A program made the position numbers and the translations under genes. A stretch of DNA of 64,000 nucleotides from Modestobacter sp. VKM Ac-2982 (GTDB taxonomy: Bacteria; Actinomycetota; Actinomycetes; Mycobacteriales; Geodermatophilaceae). The notes beneath the pieces were generated by a model. The model was not told the origin of the DNA. It saw nothing but the letters and a program-made list of their open reading frames with translations, and did not search any database. The stretch spans positions 1 to 64,000 of the forward strand of contig NZ_JAPVBL010000007.1 in NCBI RefSeq assembly GCF_026967935.1, read 5' to 3'. Each line of letters starts with the position of its first letter. The first letter of the stretch is position 1. Below are positions 24,769 to 33,924 of this stretch, one piece after another.

Positions 24769-26052
24769 ATGTCGAGCAACACATTGACCGCCGCCGAGGC
24801 GAGCGGTCCGCAGAAGCCCGCGGCGGGCTTCGAGGGCGACCGGCAGGACAACACCCTCGGCGGCGCCGTCCGGGGCTACCTGGACAAGCTCCGCGGCGGT
24901 GACCTGGGGGCGCTTCCGGCCGTCCTGGGCATCATCACCCTCGGCATCCTGTTCACGGTGCTGCGGCCGGGCACCTTCCTGACCCCGCTGAACCTGGCCA
25001 ACCTCGCGGTGCAGGCCACCCCGATCATCGTGCTCGCGATGGGCCTGGTCTTCGTCCTGCTCCTGGGCGAGATCGACCTGTCGGCCGGCGTGGTCAGCGG
25101 GGTCTGCTCGGCGGTCCTGGCCCAGGTGCTGGTGCAGAGCGGGTTCGGCTGGCCGGTCGCCGTCCTCGCCGCGATCGCCACGGGTGCGGTGATCGGGGTG
25201 TTCACCGGCAGCCTGGTCGGCATGGTCGGCATCCCGTCGTTCGTGGTGACCCTGGCGCTGTTCCTGGGCTGGCAGGGCGTGACCCTGCGGCTGATCGGCC
25301 AGGGCGGCACCGTGCCCGTGCGGGAACCGGTGATCCGGGCACTGGCCAACGAGAACCTGCCGCTGGCGGTCGGCTGGGCGCTGGCCGTGCTGGTGGCGGT
25401 GGCCTACGCGGTGATCGAGCTCTGGCGCTGGCGGGCCAAGCGGGCCCGCGACCTGGCGCACCAGCCGCTGGTGCTGGTCGTCCTCCGGGTCGTGCTCATG
25501 GCCGTGGTGGTGCTGGGCGTGACCTCGATCCTCAGCCAGGACCGGGCGCTGTCGGCGGCGGTCGACCTGGCCGGCATCCCGTACGCCATCCCGCTGGTCA
25601 TCCTGCTGCTGCTGGTGGTCACGTTCGTGCTGTCCCGCACCAGCTTCGGCCGGCACATGTACGCGGTCGGCGGCAACGCCGAGGCAGCCCGCCGGGCCGG
25701 CATCAACGTGACCCGGATCCGGGTGCTGGCCTTCGTGATCTCCTCCAGCCTGGCGGCGATCAGCGGCATCCTCGCCACCTCGCGGCTGAGCTCGGTGACA
25801 CCGGACGCCGGCGCGGGCAACACGCTGTTGTACGCGGTCGGTGCCGCGGTCATCGGTGGCACCAGCCTCTTCGGCGGTCGCGGACGGGCCCGCGACGCGC
25901 TGCTCGGTGGCCTGGTCATCGCGATCATCGCCAACGGGCTGGGGCTGCTCGGTGTGGCGGCGTACCTGAACTTCGTCATCACCGGCGGGGTGCTGCTGCT
26001 GGCGGCATCGGTCGATGCACTGGCCCGGCGGCGGGCGGCCACGGCGCGCTGA
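24769..26052 (+). CDS. Sugar ABC transporter permease (XylH-like)
   Basis: A 427-residue membrane permease of the BPD_transp_2 family, with about ten or more helices. Landmarks are LGEIDLSAGVVSG, FVVTLALFLGWQGV, SRTSFGRHMYAVGGNAEAAR (cytoplasmic EAA-like loop) and [20 protein letters not shown]. The XylH-type long form has extra helices in the middle (about 205-285), as here. ATG at 24769 is 9 nt after the ATPase stop with GAGAGGA upstream. Confidence 0.92.
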   Translation: MSSNTLTAAEASGPQKPAAGFEGDRQDNTLGGAVRGYLDKLRGGDLGALPAVLGIITLGILFTVLRPGTFLTPLNLANLAVQATPIIVLAMGLVFVLLLGEIDLSAGVVSGVCSAVLAQVLVQSGFGWPVAVLAAIATGAVIGVFTGSLVGMVGIPSFVVTLALFLGWQGVTLRLIGQGGTVPVREPVIRALANENLPLAVGWALAVLVAVAYAVIELWRWRAKRARDLAHQPLVLVVLRVVLMAVVVLGVTSILSQDRALSAAVDLAGIPYAIPLVILLLLVVTFVLSRTSFGRHMYAVGGNAEAARRAGINVTRIRVLAFVISSSLAAISGILATSRLSSVTPDAGAGNTLLYAVGAAVIGGTSLFGGRGRARDALLGGLVIAIIANGLGLLGVAAYLNFVITGGVLLLAASVDALARRRAATAR

Positions 26053-26060
26053 CGCAGGGA

Positions 26061-26120
26061 CGACGACCCGGCCCACGGCCCGGCGCGCAGTGTCGCGCGC
26101 CGGGCCGTGGGCCGTCGTCG
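26061..26120 (+). terminator. Strong terminator hairpin between permease and RNase D genes
   Basis: A stem of about 26 bp (26061-26088 with 26095-26120, one 2-nt bulge) and a 6-nt loop, between convergent genes; probably bidirectional. Confidence 0.75.
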
Positions 26121-26137
26121 TCCTGCCGGGTCGGAGA

Positions 26138-27397
26138 TCAGCCGGCGATGGCCTCGGTGAGCAGGTCGCAGGTCAACTCGACCTGCCACTCCCGCGCACC
26201 ACCGGCACGCAGCGCCTCGGCCACGGCCGCAGCGTCGGCCGGCCGGGGTGGCGCCCACATCAGCCGCCGGACCAGGTCGGGGGAGAGCACGTTCTCCACC
26301 GGCACGGACCACTGCTCCGACACCTGCGCCAGGGCGGCGCGGGCGGCCTTCAGCCGGGCTGCGGCGTCGGGGTCGCGGTCGGCCCAGCGGTTCACCGGCG
26401 GCGGCCCGTCACCGGGGCGGCTGTGCGGCGGCAGCTGGTCCTCCGGCAGCTCCCGACCCCGGACCAGGGCGCCGAACCAGGTGGTCACCAGCTTCCGGTT
26501 GGCCCGGCCGCGGAACACCGGGAGCTCCAGCAGCGCGCCCTCGCTCTTCGGGTCGGCCTGCACGGCCGAGACGATGGCGGCGTCGGGCAGCACGCGGCCG
26601 GGGGCGATGTCGCGTCGCCGGGCCAGCTCGTCGCGGGCCTGCCACAGCGCCCGCACCATGCTCAGCTGGCGCCGGCTGCGCAGGCCGTGCATCCCGGAGG
26701 TCTTCCGCCACGGGTCGACCTTGGGCGCCGGGGGGCCGGCGGTGAGGATCGCCGCGAACTCCTGCCGGGCCCACTCGGTCTTGCCCTGCTCCTCCAGGAT
26801 CTGCGCCAGGGCGTCCCGCAGCTCGACCAGCACCTCGACGTCCAGCGCCGCGTAGACCAGCCAGTCCGCCGGCAGCGGGCGGGTGCTCCAGTCTGCTGCG
26901 GAGTGCCCCTTCTGCAGGGAGAGGCCCAGCAGCGACTCGACGACGGCGCCGAGCCCCACGCGGGGGAGCCCGGCCAGCCGGGCGGCGAGCTCGGTGTCGA
27001 AGAGCCGGGCGGGCACCAGGCCCAGCTCGGCCAGGCAGGGCAGGTCCTGGTTGGCCGCGTGCAGCACCCACTCGGCGTCGCCGATCGCGGTCTGCACGGC
27101 GGTCAGGTCCGGCAGCGGCACCGGGTCGATCAGGCCGGTGCCGGCGCCGGCCCGGCGCAGCTGCACGAGGTAGGCGCTCTGGCCGTAGCGGTAGCCCGAG
27201 GCCCGCTCGGCGTCCACGGCGACCGGGCCGCTGCCGGCGGCCAGCGCATCGGCGTAGGCGACCAGCGCGGTGGAGGTCTCGATGACGGGCGGCAGCCCGT
27301 CCCGCGGGGCGAGCAGCGGGGTCGCGGGCGGGCCCTCGTCGACGGCGGGCTCCACCGCCGGGTCGGTGGGCAGCTCGGCGACGGGGTCGGTGCTCAC
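26138..27397 (-). CDS. HRDC-domain ribonuclease D family protein
   Basis: A DEDD-type 3'-5' exoribonuclease, probably for tRNA or stable-RNA 3' processing. The 419-residue protein shows Exo I VAVDAERASGYRY (D-x-E, about 58-70), Exo II LHAANQDLPCL, Exo III YAALDVEVLVEL, and an HRDC domain at about 230-310 (ELARRRDIAPGRVLPDAAIV), followed by a C-terminal helical part. Same family and place as Rv2681. GTG at 27397 overlaps the stop of the upstream HTH gene by 4 nt (GTGA), and there is no good ribosome-binding site, implying translational coupling. Confidence 0.92.
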   Translation of the reverse strand: MSTDPVAELPTDPAVEPAVDEGPPATPLLAPRDGLPPVIETSTALVAYADALAAGSGPVAVDAERASGYRYGQSAYLVQLRRAGAGTGLIDPVPLPDLTAVQTAIGDAEWVLHAANQDLPCLAELGLVPARLFDTELAARLAGLPRVGLGAVVESLLGLSLQKGHSAADWSTRPLPADWLVYAALDVEVLVELRDALAQILEEQGKTEWARQEFAAILTAGPPAPKVDPWRKTSGMHGLRSRRQLSMVRALWQARDELARRRDIAPGRVLPDAAIVSAVQADPKSEGALLELPVFRGRANRKLVTTWFGALVRGRELPEDQLPPHSRPGDGPPPVNRWADRDPDAAARLKAARAALAQVSEQWSVPVENVLSPDLVRRLMWAPPRPADAAAVAEALRAGGAREWQVELTCDLLTEAIAG

Positions 27398-27669
27398 TGG
27401 AGGAGCCCCGAGCGGAGGCTCCGGGGCACCGGGTGCGCCTGGTCGCCGGTGCCTGCGCGCGGGCGGTGCGCCAGGTGGCTCTTCACGGTCAGTGCGGACA
27501 GGTCCACCTTCTCGCCGATCTCCTCGTTCGTGTGCCCGCCGGCGACGAGCCGCAGGGCGTCCCGTTCCCGGGCGGACAACTCCCCGACAGCTTCCTCCAC
27601 CCCGGTGTGGGCGGCGCCGGCGAGCGGGCGGGCGAGGACGCCGTCGGACCACTGCTGGCCCTGGGGCAT
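27394..27669 (-). CDS. Orphan LuxR-type helix-turn-helix protein (91 aa)
   Basis: Residues 30-66 (GELSARERDALRLVAGGHTN, then EEIGEKVDLSALTVKSHLA) are a clear LuxR/GerE HTH, including recognition helix and the conserved VKSHLA. There is no receiver or sensor domain. After SHLA the usual RxxRKLGxxxRxxLV dimerisation helix is replaced by HRPRAGTGDQAHPVP, one residue short and Pro-rich, before the tail SLRSGLLQ. ATG at 27667-27669 follows GGGAGGG. It is co-translated with the RNase D gene. Either a stand-alone regulator or one losing function. Confidence 0.75.
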   Translation of the reverse strand: MPQGQQWSDGVLARPLAGAAHTGVEEAVGELSARERDALRLVAGGHTNEEIGEKVDLSALTVKSHLAHRPRAGTGDQAHPVPRSLRSGLLQ

Positions 27670-27704
27670 CGGCCCTCCCGTGCTCGGACCGGACCGACGG
27701 CACA

Positions 27705-27725
27705 GGTGATCAGCAGCTGACCACC
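27705..27725. promoter_or_regulatory. Near-perfect dyad upstream of the LuxR-type gene
   Basis: GGTGATCAGC-A-GCTGACCACC: 10-bp arms with one mismatch, about 36 nt before the HTH start. A candidate (auto)operator. Confidence 0.45.
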
Positions 27726-27795
27726 TGGCGAGCGGCCCGGCGTGTCCGCGCACTCAGCGACGTCTGGTCACGCCGAGTGCAGTACGGGCCGGAGT

Positions 27796-28413
27796 CTAGG
27801 CCCCGTCGGTCGGGGCCTGCTCGATCGCGGCGATCAACCGGATGCCGGGCGGGGGCAGGCCGGCGGCCGTGCCCAGCACCTCGAGGAAGGCGGTGAGGTG
27901 CCGGTCCAGGTCGGTGCCCTCCGCGGTCCAGGAGGCCCGGATCTCCACGTCGACCGAGTGCTCCGGGGCGGCGATGGATCCGAAACGGGTGGAGGCGGTG
28001 CGGGTGACCGTGCCACCGACGGAGTGGTGTGCGGCCCCGGACTCGGCCAGCGCGTCGATCAGCCAGCTCCAGGCGACCTCGGAGAACATGCTGTCGTCGA
28101 CCATGTCGGAGTCGGTGCTGGCCGAGACGTAGCCGACGCAGCGGGTGGTGCCCTGCCAGGCCTCGTGGCCCTCCGGGTCGAACAGCAGGATGAACCGGCC
28201 GCTGGCCAGCTCCTCCTCCTCGTCCTCGGGGTGGCCGACCCGCAGGCCGATCGCGTGGGACCAGGGGGCGAGCCGCTGCGGCGCCGGGATGTGCTCGACG
28301 ACGACCTCCGGGCGGGGGCGCACCGTCGCCAGGGCCTCCAGCGCGGCCTGGAACGCAACCGGTCGCTCCGGCGGCGGGGCGCCGTCGTCGAGGCGCTTGC
28401 GCTGCTGGGCCAC
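27796..28413 (-). CDS. DUF3000 domain protein
   Basis: A 205-residue actinobacterial protein of unknown function, matching Rv2680 in place. The conserved core runs from FQAALEALATVRPRPEVVVE through LAPWSHAIGLRVG, RFILLFDPEGHEAWQG and RIRASWT-like segments to a C-terminal VLGTAAGLPPPGIRLI. GTG at 28413 lies 6 nt after TACCCT (leaderless). It is divergent from hemE. Confidence 0.87.
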   Translation of the reverse strand: MAQQRKRLDDGAPPPERPVAFQAALEALATVRPRPEVVVEHIPAPQRLAPWSHAIGLRVGHPEDEEEELASGRFILLFDPEGHEAWQGTTRCVGYVSASTDSDMVDDSMFSEVAWSWLIDALAESGAAHHSVGGTVTRTASTRFGSIAAPEHSVDVEIRASWTAEGTDLDRHLTAFLEVLGTAAGLPPPGIRLIAAIEQAPTDGA

Positions 28414-28419
28414 CTGGGC

Positions 28420-28425
28420 AGGGTA
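28420..28425 (-). promoter_or_regulatory. -10 box (TACCCT) for the leaderless DUF3000 gene
   Basis: TACCCT on the minus strand, 6 nt before the GTG at 28413. Confidence 0.6.
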
Positions 28426-28558
28426 GGTCGCCCGTCACCGCAGCGGAGGCCCCGACGCGCCGCCCCGCCCAGCCGACGCACAGCCGTGACCTCCGCCCGT
28501 GCCCGGCCCGGTGGAGGGGCGGAGCCGACCCCGCCGACGTCTGGGAGGATCGGCGTCC

Positions 28559-29605
28559 GTGGGAACAGCAGCAGGACCGGCCGCCGACTCCGATCTCGTC
28601 CGAGCGACCAGGGGCCTCCCGGTGTCGCGCACACCGGTCTGGTTCATGCGCCAGGCGGGGCGGTCGCTGCCCGAGTACCGCGCGCTGCGCGAGGGCACCG
28701 CGATGCTCGAGGCCTGCCAGGACCCCGACCTGGTCACCGAGATCACCATGCAGCCGGTCCGCCGGCACGGCGTCGACGCGGCCATCCTCTTCTCCGACAT
28801 CGTGCTGCCCCTGGTGGTGGCCGGGGTCGACATCGAGATCAAGCCGGGCGTCGGGCCCGTGATCGCGTCCCCGCTGCGCACCGTCGCCGACGTCGACGCA
28901 CTGCCGCCGCTGGAGCCCGACCGGCTGGACTTCCTCGCCACCGCCGTCCAGCGGCTGGTGGGCGAGCTCGGTGCCACGCCGCTGATCGGCTTCGCCGGGG
29001 CGCCCTTCACCCTCGCGACCTACCTGATCGAGGGCGGGCCCTCCAAGGAGCACGCCCGCACCAAGGCGTTCATGTACGCCGAGCCGGCGGCCTGGCAGCG
29101 GCTGCTGGAGCGGCTCGCGGTCAGCGCCGCGACGTTCCTGCGGGTACAGGTCGACGCCGGGGCCAGCGCGGTGCAGCTCTTCGACTCCTGGGCCGGGGTG
29201 CTCTCGGCGGCCGACTACGCCGGCCGCGTGCTGCCGCACTCGCGTGCCGTCTTCGACGGGCTGGCTCGCCCAGAGGTGCCGAAGGTGCACTTCGGGGTGG
29301 GCACGGGGGAGCTGCTCCCGTTGATCGGGGACGCCGGTGCCGACGTCGTCGGTGTCGACTGGCGGGTCCCGTTGGACGAGGCCGCCCGTCGCGTCGGCCC
29401 GGGGTACTCGCTGCAGGGCAACCTCGACCCCGCCGTCCTGCTGGCCGACCGGGAGACCGTCGACCGCGAGGTGCGCCGCATCGTCGAGCAGGGCCGGGCC
29501 GCCCGCGGGCACGTGTTCAACCTGGGCCACGGCGTGCTGCCGGACACCGACCCCGGCGTGCTGACCCACGTCGTGGAGCTGGTGCACGAGCTCACCGCGA
29601 GATGA
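28559..29605 (+). CDS. hemE: Uroporphyrinogen decarboxylase
   Basis: HemE decarboxylates uroporphyrinogen III to coproporphyrinogen III. The 348-residue protein opens with the signature [17 protein letters not shown] (about 26-42), then [19 protein letters not shown] (catalytic Asp), [17 protein letters not shown], and ends with [19 protein letters not shown] at 28559 is chosen: upstream codons in frame look like shadow. The stop overlaps the next gene's ATG, and the two form a heme operon as in Rv2678c-Rv2677c. Confidence 0.97.
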   Translation: MGTAAGPAADSDLVRATRGLPVSRTPVWFMRQAGRSLPEYRALREGTAMLEACQDPDLVTEITMQPVRRHGVDAAILFSDIVLPLVVAGVDIEIKPGVGPVIASPLRTVADVDALPPLEPDRLDFLATAVQRLVGELGATPLIGFAGAPFTLATYLIEGGPSKEHARTKAFMYAEPAAWQRLLERLAVSAATFLRVQVDAGASAVQLFDSWAGVLSAADYAGRVLPHSRAVFDGLARPEVPKVHFGVGTGELLPLIGDAGADVVGVDWRVPLDEAARRVGPGYSLQGNLDPAVLLADRETVDREVRRIVEQGRAARGHVFNLGHGVLPDTDPGVLTHVVELVHELTAR

Positions 29606-30975
29606 GCGTTCTCCGGCTGGTCGTGGTGGGCACCGGGATCACCGGGCTCACCGCGGCGTTCGAGTGGCGCCGCGCCCACCCGGACGGCGAGGTCGTCGTC
29701 CTGGAGGCCGGCAACCGCATCGGCGGCAAGCTGGACCGGGTCGACCTCGCCGGTCGCTGGTACGACACCGGCCCCGAGGCGGTGCTCGCCCGGGTGCCCG
29801 AGGCGGTCGAGCTGATCGAACAGCTCGGCCTGGCCGACCAGCTGGTGCCGGCGCGGACCACCCAGGCCGCCATCGTGCTGCCCGAGGGCCGGTACCCGCT
29901 CCCGGCCGGCACGCTGCAGGGGGTGCCGACGACCGCCGACGGCCTCGACGGCGTGCTCACGCCCGCCGGCGTCGCCCGGGTGCGGGCCGAGGCGGAACTG
30001 CCCCCGCTGCGGCTGGACGGCGACGTCTCCGTCGGTGGCCTGCTGCGGGAGCGGCTGGGCGACGAGGTGGTCGACCGGCTGGTCGAGCCGCTGCTCGGCG
30101 GCGTCTACGCCGGTCGCCCCGACGACCTCTCCCTCGCCGCGACCATGCCGGCGCTCGCCGCCGAACTGCCGACGGCCACCTCGCTGCTGGGCGCCGCCGT
30201 CGCCGCCCGGGACGCCGGGGCGCGCAGCCGCGGCGACGTCGACGGCCCGGTGTTCGTCACCGTCCGCGAGGGCGTCGGCTCGCTGCCCGCGGCTCTGGTG
30301 CGGGCCTCGGGTGCCGACGTCCGGCTGCACACCCGGGTGACGGCGCTGCGCCGCACCGCGGGCGGGTTCGAGCTGGACGTCGACGGCGGCGGGACGCTGA
30401 CCGCGGACGCCGTCGTGCTGGCCACGCCGGCCGGCCCGACCGCGCGGCTGCTCGCCGACGTCGCCCCGGATGCGGTCGAGCCACTGGAGGGCATCCCGTA
30501 CGCGTCGATGGCCGTGGTCGCGATGGCGTTCCCCGACCAGCCGGTCGCCGCCGGCTCGGGGCTGCTCGTGCCTCCGGTGACCGGCCGGCTGGTCAAGGGC
30601 GTCACCGTCTCCTCGTCGAAGTGGCCGCACCTGTCCGGTCCCGAGGGCGCGCCGGTGCTGCGGGTCCGGTCGTCGGTGGGTCGCTTCGGCGACGACGCCG
30701 CCCTGCGGTGGGACGACGCCGAGCTCACCGCCGCGGTGGTCGCCGACGTCGCCGAGCTCCTCGACCTCGAGCGGCCCGAACCTGTGCAGACCGAGCTGGT
30801 GCGCTGGGTCGACGGGCTGCCGCAGTACCTGGTCGGCCACCCGCAACGCGTCGCTGCGATCCGCTCGGCGGTCGACGCCGTCCCCGGGCTGGCCGTGGCC
30901 GGGGCCGCCTACGGCGGGGTCGGGGTGCCCGCCTGCATCCGCGACGCCCGCCGGGCGGTCCAGGCGCTGGGCTGA
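29602..30975 (+). CDS. cgoX: Coproporphyrinogen III oxidase, FAD type (HemY/CgoX)
   Basis: A 457-residue FAD enzyme of the protoporphyrinogen-oxidase family, beginning with the dinucleotide fold [16 protein letters not shown] (7-22) and [10 protein letters not shown]. In actinobacteria this family oxidises coproporphyrinogen III to coproporphyrin III in the coproporphyrin-dependent route. The C-terminus carries the FAD-anchoring [24 protein letters not shown] at 29602 overlaps hemE by 4 nt (ATGA). It was formerly named hemY/hemG. Confidence 0.93.
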   Translation: MSVLRLVVVGTGITGLTAAFEWRRAHPDGEVVVLEAGNRIGGKLDRVDLAGRWYDTGPEAVLARVPEAVELIEQLGLADQLVPARTTQAAIVLPEGRYPLPAGTLQGVPTTADGLDGVLTPAGVARVRAEAELPPLRLDGDVSVGGLLRERLGDEVVDRLVEPLLGGVYAGRPDDLSLAATMPALAAELPTATSLLGAAVAARDAGARSRGDVDGPVFVTVREGVGSLPAALVRASGADVRLHTRVTALRRTAGGFELDVDGGGTLTADAVVLATPAGPTARLLADVAPDAVEPLEGIPYASMAVVAMAFPDQPVAAGSGLLVPPVTGRLVKGVTVSSSKWPHLSGPEGAPVLRVRSSVGRFGDDAALRWDDAELTAAVVADVAELLDLERPEPVQTELVRWVDGLPQYLVGHPQRVAAIRSAVDAVPGLAVAGAAYGGVGVPACIRDARRAVQALG

Positions 30976-30990
30976 ACGCCGCCCGGACGC

Positions 30991-31030
30991 ACCGGAGGCC
31001 GGCACCCCGATCGGGGTGCCGACCTCCGGT
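30991..31030. terminator. Terminator hairpin between cgoX and dps
   Basis: Eighteen-bp arms with one mismatch (30991-31008, 31013-31030), GATC loop, between convergent genes. Confidence 0.7.
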
Positions 31031-31045
31031 GGGAGTGCAGCGGGC

Positions 31046-31516
31046 TCAGTTCTGCGCTGCCTCGGCCTGCCACATCCAGTGGTGCTTCTCGAGTGCGCCG
31101 GTGATCTCGATGATCAGGTCCTGGGTGACCTCGTCGTCCTCGGTCGCCTCGATGCGGTCGCGCATCCGCGCCACGATCAGGCCGAACACCTCGACGAAGT
31201 AGCGGATCGCGTCGTCGGCGTGCACCCACTCCACCGGCGGCTGCGGGATGCCGCTGGACTGCACCGTGCCGGCGCGGCCGTCGGGCAGCACGCCGATCGC
31301 GGCGGCCCGCTCGGCGGCGGTGTCCTGGTACTCGCGGGCGGTGGCGACGACGTCGTCCAACTGCAGGTGGATGCTGCGGAAGTTGCGGCCCACCAGCGTC
31401 CAGTGCACCTGCTTGCCGACCAGGCTGAGGTCGATCAGGTCGACGACGGCGCCCTGCAGCGCCTCGCCGGTGACCTTCTGGACGTCTTCGGACAACGGGC
31501 TCTGGATCACGGCCAT
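31046..31516 (-). CDS. dps: Dps-family DNA-protecting ferritin-like protein
   Basis: A 156-residue Dps dodecamer subunit that stores iron and detoxifies peroxide. The intersubunit ferroxidase residues are at the canonical spacing: H38, H50, D65, E69 ([14 protein letters not shown], then EYQDTAAER). ATG at 31516 has AGGAGG 6 nt upstream. It lies between cgoX and chdC, on the opposite strand, tying iron storage to heme synthesis by location. No iron-regulator box could be recognised upstream. Confidence 0.94.
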   Translation of the reverse strand: MAVIQSPLSEDVQKVTGEALQGAVVDLIDLSLVGKQVHWTLVGRNFRSIHLQLDDVVATAREYQDTAAERAAAIGVLPDGRAGTVQSSGIPQPPVEWVHADDAIRYFVEVFGLIVARMRDRIEATEDDEVTQDLIIEITGALEKHHWMWQAEAAQN

Positions 31517-31664
31517 GCTGTTCCTCCTACGGTCGGGAAGGTGTCCTCCGGTACAAGATCCGGATGGAGGGTGTTGTTCCCGGCCCCGGCGGCCGGATGC
31601 ACGCGTGTCCGGCCTCACGGCCGGGGTGGACCGACGTCCCGCATCGCGCCGTCGGCCGGCGGTC

Positions 31665-31670
31665 CACAAT
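31665..31670 (+). promoter_or_regulatory. -10 box (CACAAT) before chdC
   Basis: CACAAT, 6 nt (GAGGAC), then ATG. It could give a leaderless message; GAGGA could alternatively act as a very close ribosome-binding site if transcription starts further upstream. Confidence 0.45.
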
Positions 31671-31676
31671 GAGGAC

Positions 31677-32393
31677 ATGAGCGAGCAGACCGAAGAGCGC
31701 AGCATCGGCAAGCGGGCGAACGAGCTGAACGCCCTCATCCGCTACACGATGTGGTCGGTGTTCAAGCTGGCCCGCCCCCTCGACGACGACCAGCGCAGCG
31801 CCGCTGCCGACGAGGTCACCGCGCTCTTCGACGAGCTGGCCGGCAAGGACGTCGTCGTCCGCGGTGTCTACGACGTCGCCGGTCTGCGCGCCGACGCCGA
31901 CCTGATGATCTGGTGGCACGCCGAGACCCCGGAGGCGCTGCAGGAGGCCTACGGCCGGTTCCGCCGCACCACCCTGGGTCGCCGGCTCGACCCCGTCTGG
32001 TCGCAGATGGCGCTGCACCGCCCGGCCGAGTTCAACCGCAGCCACGTGCCGGCGTTCCTCGCCGACGAGGAGCCGCGCCGCTACGTCTGCGTCTACCCGT
32101 TCGTGCGCTCCTACGAGTGGTACCTGCTCCCCGAGGAGGAGCGGCGGGACATGCTCAAGGAGCACGGCATGCAGGCCCGGCCCTACCCCGACGTGCGGGC
32201 CAACACCGTCTCCTCCTTCGGGCTCGGCGACTACGAGTGGATGCTCGCCTTCGAGGCCGACGAACTGCACCGCATCGTCGACCTCATGCGCGACCTGCGG
32301 GCCAGCCGCGCCCGCCGGCACGTGCGCGAGGAGGTGCCGTTCTACACCGGCACCCGCAAGGAGATCGCGGAGCTGGTGGCGGACCTGCCCTGA
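31677..32393 (+). CDS. chdC: Coproheme decarboxylase (chlorite dismutase family, HemQ/ChdC)
   Basis: ChdC converts coproheme to heme b, the last step of the coproporphyrin-dependent pathway, using peroxide. The 238-residue protein is the actinobacterial type: start [20 protein letters not shown], central [20 protein letters not shown] with the catalytic Tyr region at about 136-149, and [20 protein letters not shown], where H163 is the probable axial heme ligand. It follows hemE-cgoX with dps between, and matches Rv2676c. Confidence 0.94.
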   Translation: MSEQTEERSIGKRANELNALIRYTMWSVFKLARPLDDDQRSAAADEVTALFDELAGKDVVVRGVYDVAGLRADADLMIWWHAETPEALQEAYGRFRRTTLGRRLDPVWSQMALHRPAEFNRSHVPAFLADEEPRRYVCVYPFVRSYEWYLLPEEERRDMLKEHGMQARPYPDVRANTVSSFGLGDYEWMLAFEADELHRIVDLMRDLRASRARRHVREEVPFYTGTRKEIAELVADLP

Positions 32394-32398
32394 CTCTG

Positions 32399-32555
32399 GC
32401 GATCCTCCGGATCGCACCGCGGCCAGGAGCCGTGCCCCGGCTGCGTTGAGCCGTTGGCCGTGATCCGGCAGGGAGCCTCCGGCCCCGCGTCCGGATCACG
32501 GAGCCGCTGGCCGCGGTTCCCGGCGGGACCCTCCGGGCCCGCGCCGGGTCCCGCG
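32399..32555. repeat. Cluster of REP-like hairpins, including a tandem duplicated unit
   Basis: A 7-bp stem (32399-32415) is followed by two similar units of about 53 bp (32448-32500 and 32501-32555). Each unit starts GAGCCG(T/C)TGGCCG, has a CTCCGG(C/G)CCCGCG centre, and closes with complementary ends (GTGATCCGG with CCGGATCAC in the first). The arms of the two units differ but remain paired, implying selection on structure. Confidence 0.6.
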
Positions 32556-32599
32556 GGGTCGCTGGCGCGACAGAGCGGCGGGTCCGTACTCGTGCCCGA

Positions 32600-32645
32600 C
32601 ACACGAACGGCGCGTTCCCCGGTCAGGGAACGCGCCGTTCGTGTG
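32600..32645. terminator. Bidirectional terminator between chdC and msrB
   Basis: A perfect 20-bp stem (32600-32619 with 32626-32645) with a 6-nt loop, between convergent genes. Confidence 0.8.
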
Positions 32646-32656
32646 CTGCTGGGTGC

Positions 32657-33076
32657 TCAGGCGTCGGGGGAGTCCAGCTTGATGCTCACGGAGTTGATGC
32701 AGTAGCGGTCGCCGGTGGGGGTCTGGGGGGCGTCGGCGAAGACGTGGCCCAGGTGGCTGTGGCAGCTGCCGCAGAGCACCTCGGTACGCACCATGCCGAG
32801 CGCACGGTCCTCACGGAGGACGACGTTGTCCTGCTCCGACGGCTCGTAGAACGACGGCCAGCCGCAGTGCGAGTCGAACTTGGTCTCGGAGCGGAAGAGC
32901 TCGGCGCCGCAGGCTCGGCAGGAGTAGGTGCCGACCGCCTTCGTGTCGACGTACTCACCGGTCCAGGGCCGCTCGGTGCCCGCCTGGCGGAGCACGGCGT
33001 ACTCCTCCGGCGACAGCTGGGCGCGCCACTCCTCGTCGCTCTTGACGACCTGGGGCTGGTGGGCGGATGTGGTCAT
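32657..33076 (-). CDS. msrB: Peptide-methionine (R)-S-oxide reductase
   Basis: MsrB repairs methionine-R-sulfoxide in proteins. The 139-residue protein has the structural zinc set C53/C56 and C102/C105 ([20 protein letters not shown]), GWPSF, and catalytic C126 in [10 protein letters not shown]71 (SHCGWPSF) is the likely resolving Cys. ATG at 33076. It is the standard position relative to chdC (Rv2674). Confidence 0.96.
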   Translation of the reverse strand: MTTSAHQPQVVKSDEEWRAQLSPEEYAVLRQAGTERPWTGEYVDTKAVGTYSCRACGAELFRSETKFDSHCGWPSFYEPSEQDNVVLREDRALGMVRTEVLCGSCHSHLGHVFADAPQTPTGDRYCINSVSIKLDSPDA

Positions 33077-33164
33077 GGCCCCACGGTACGGCGGCTCCGC
33101 CACCTCCGCCGGGGCCCGTGCCGCCCCGGTCGACAGCGCCCCGACCTGCTGCCGGAGCGTGCGC

Positions 33165-33701
33165 TCAGCCGCGCGGCCACCAGCGGGCGAGCCGGGTGAG
33201 CTGGTCCTCGACCAGCGGGCGGAGCTGGATGCTCGTGCTCGCGGTGGCACCCGACGTCCCTCGGAGCAGCACCTCGTGCGCGCCGGCCTGGAGCACCATC
33301 GGCGCCCTCACGGTGAGGGAGAGGCTGCCGTCCGGACCGGCCACCCCGGAGCCGAGCTGCCCCCGCAGGCGCGCGGGGAGTTCGGCGGTGACCTTCTCCT
33401 CCGGCGAGAACCCCGTTCCCAGGACGGTCACCGGCTCCTCCCGCAGCGGCCACGGGTCGGTGACCGTCGCGGTCGGGCCGTCGTCGACGACGTCGGCAGT
33501 CGGATCGGGGTCAGCGGCCGGGGAGGGCTCGAGGTCGATGGGGTCGGTCAGCCCGTCTGCCACGGCCACCACCACGGTCGACGGGCCGGCGGTGGCCGAG
33601 GCCGCACCGGCCGCGCCGATGGTGGACGCGGCCAGGGCCAGACCGAGGACGGGACCGAGGACTCGGCCGCGGACGGCGCGGGACGTGCTGCGTCGGGACA
33701 C
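33165..33701 (-). CDS. Secreted hypothetical protein with Ig-like (IPT/TIG-type) domain
   Basis: A 178-residue exported protein: signal peptide to about residue 33 ([20 protein letters not shown]), an acidic Pro/Asp linker ([16 protein letters not shown]), and a beta-sandwich segment with [20 protein letters not shown], reminiscent of IPT/TIG folds. It ends [11 protein letters not shown]. There is no sortase signal or lipobox. GTG at 33701 has GAGGAGA upstream. Function unknown. Confidence 0.72.
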   Translation of the reverse strand: MSRRSTSRAVRGRVLGPVLGLALAASTIGAAGAASATAGPSTVVVAVADGLTDPIDLEPSPAADPDPTADVVDDGPTATVTDPWPLREEPVTVLGTGFSPEEKVTAELPARLRGQLGSGVAGPDGSLSLTVRAPMVLQAGAHEVLLRGTSGATASTSIQLRPLVEDQLTRLARWWPRG

Positions 33702-33924
33702 AGGTCTCCTCGGACGGGCGGACGGAGGGTCCGCGTGCTGGGCGGCGGACCCATCGATCCTGTCATCGCCCAGCGCAAGGGTCGATCAACATCCGGTAAC
33801 GAAGTTCGCTCTGCTAACCAGCCGTCGGACGCCCCGGGCTGTGCGGCCGCGGTGCCGCGGCCAGGTGCTCGTACCGTGAGCCCGGCGCCGCGTCCGGTGG
33901 CGCCGCCGTCCGCCGAGAGGAACC

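Noticed and set aside
27742-30975. 1077-aa plus-strand frame
   Set aside because: The true cgoX begins at 29602; the rest is a shadow of hemE and of the minus-strand DUF3000 gene.
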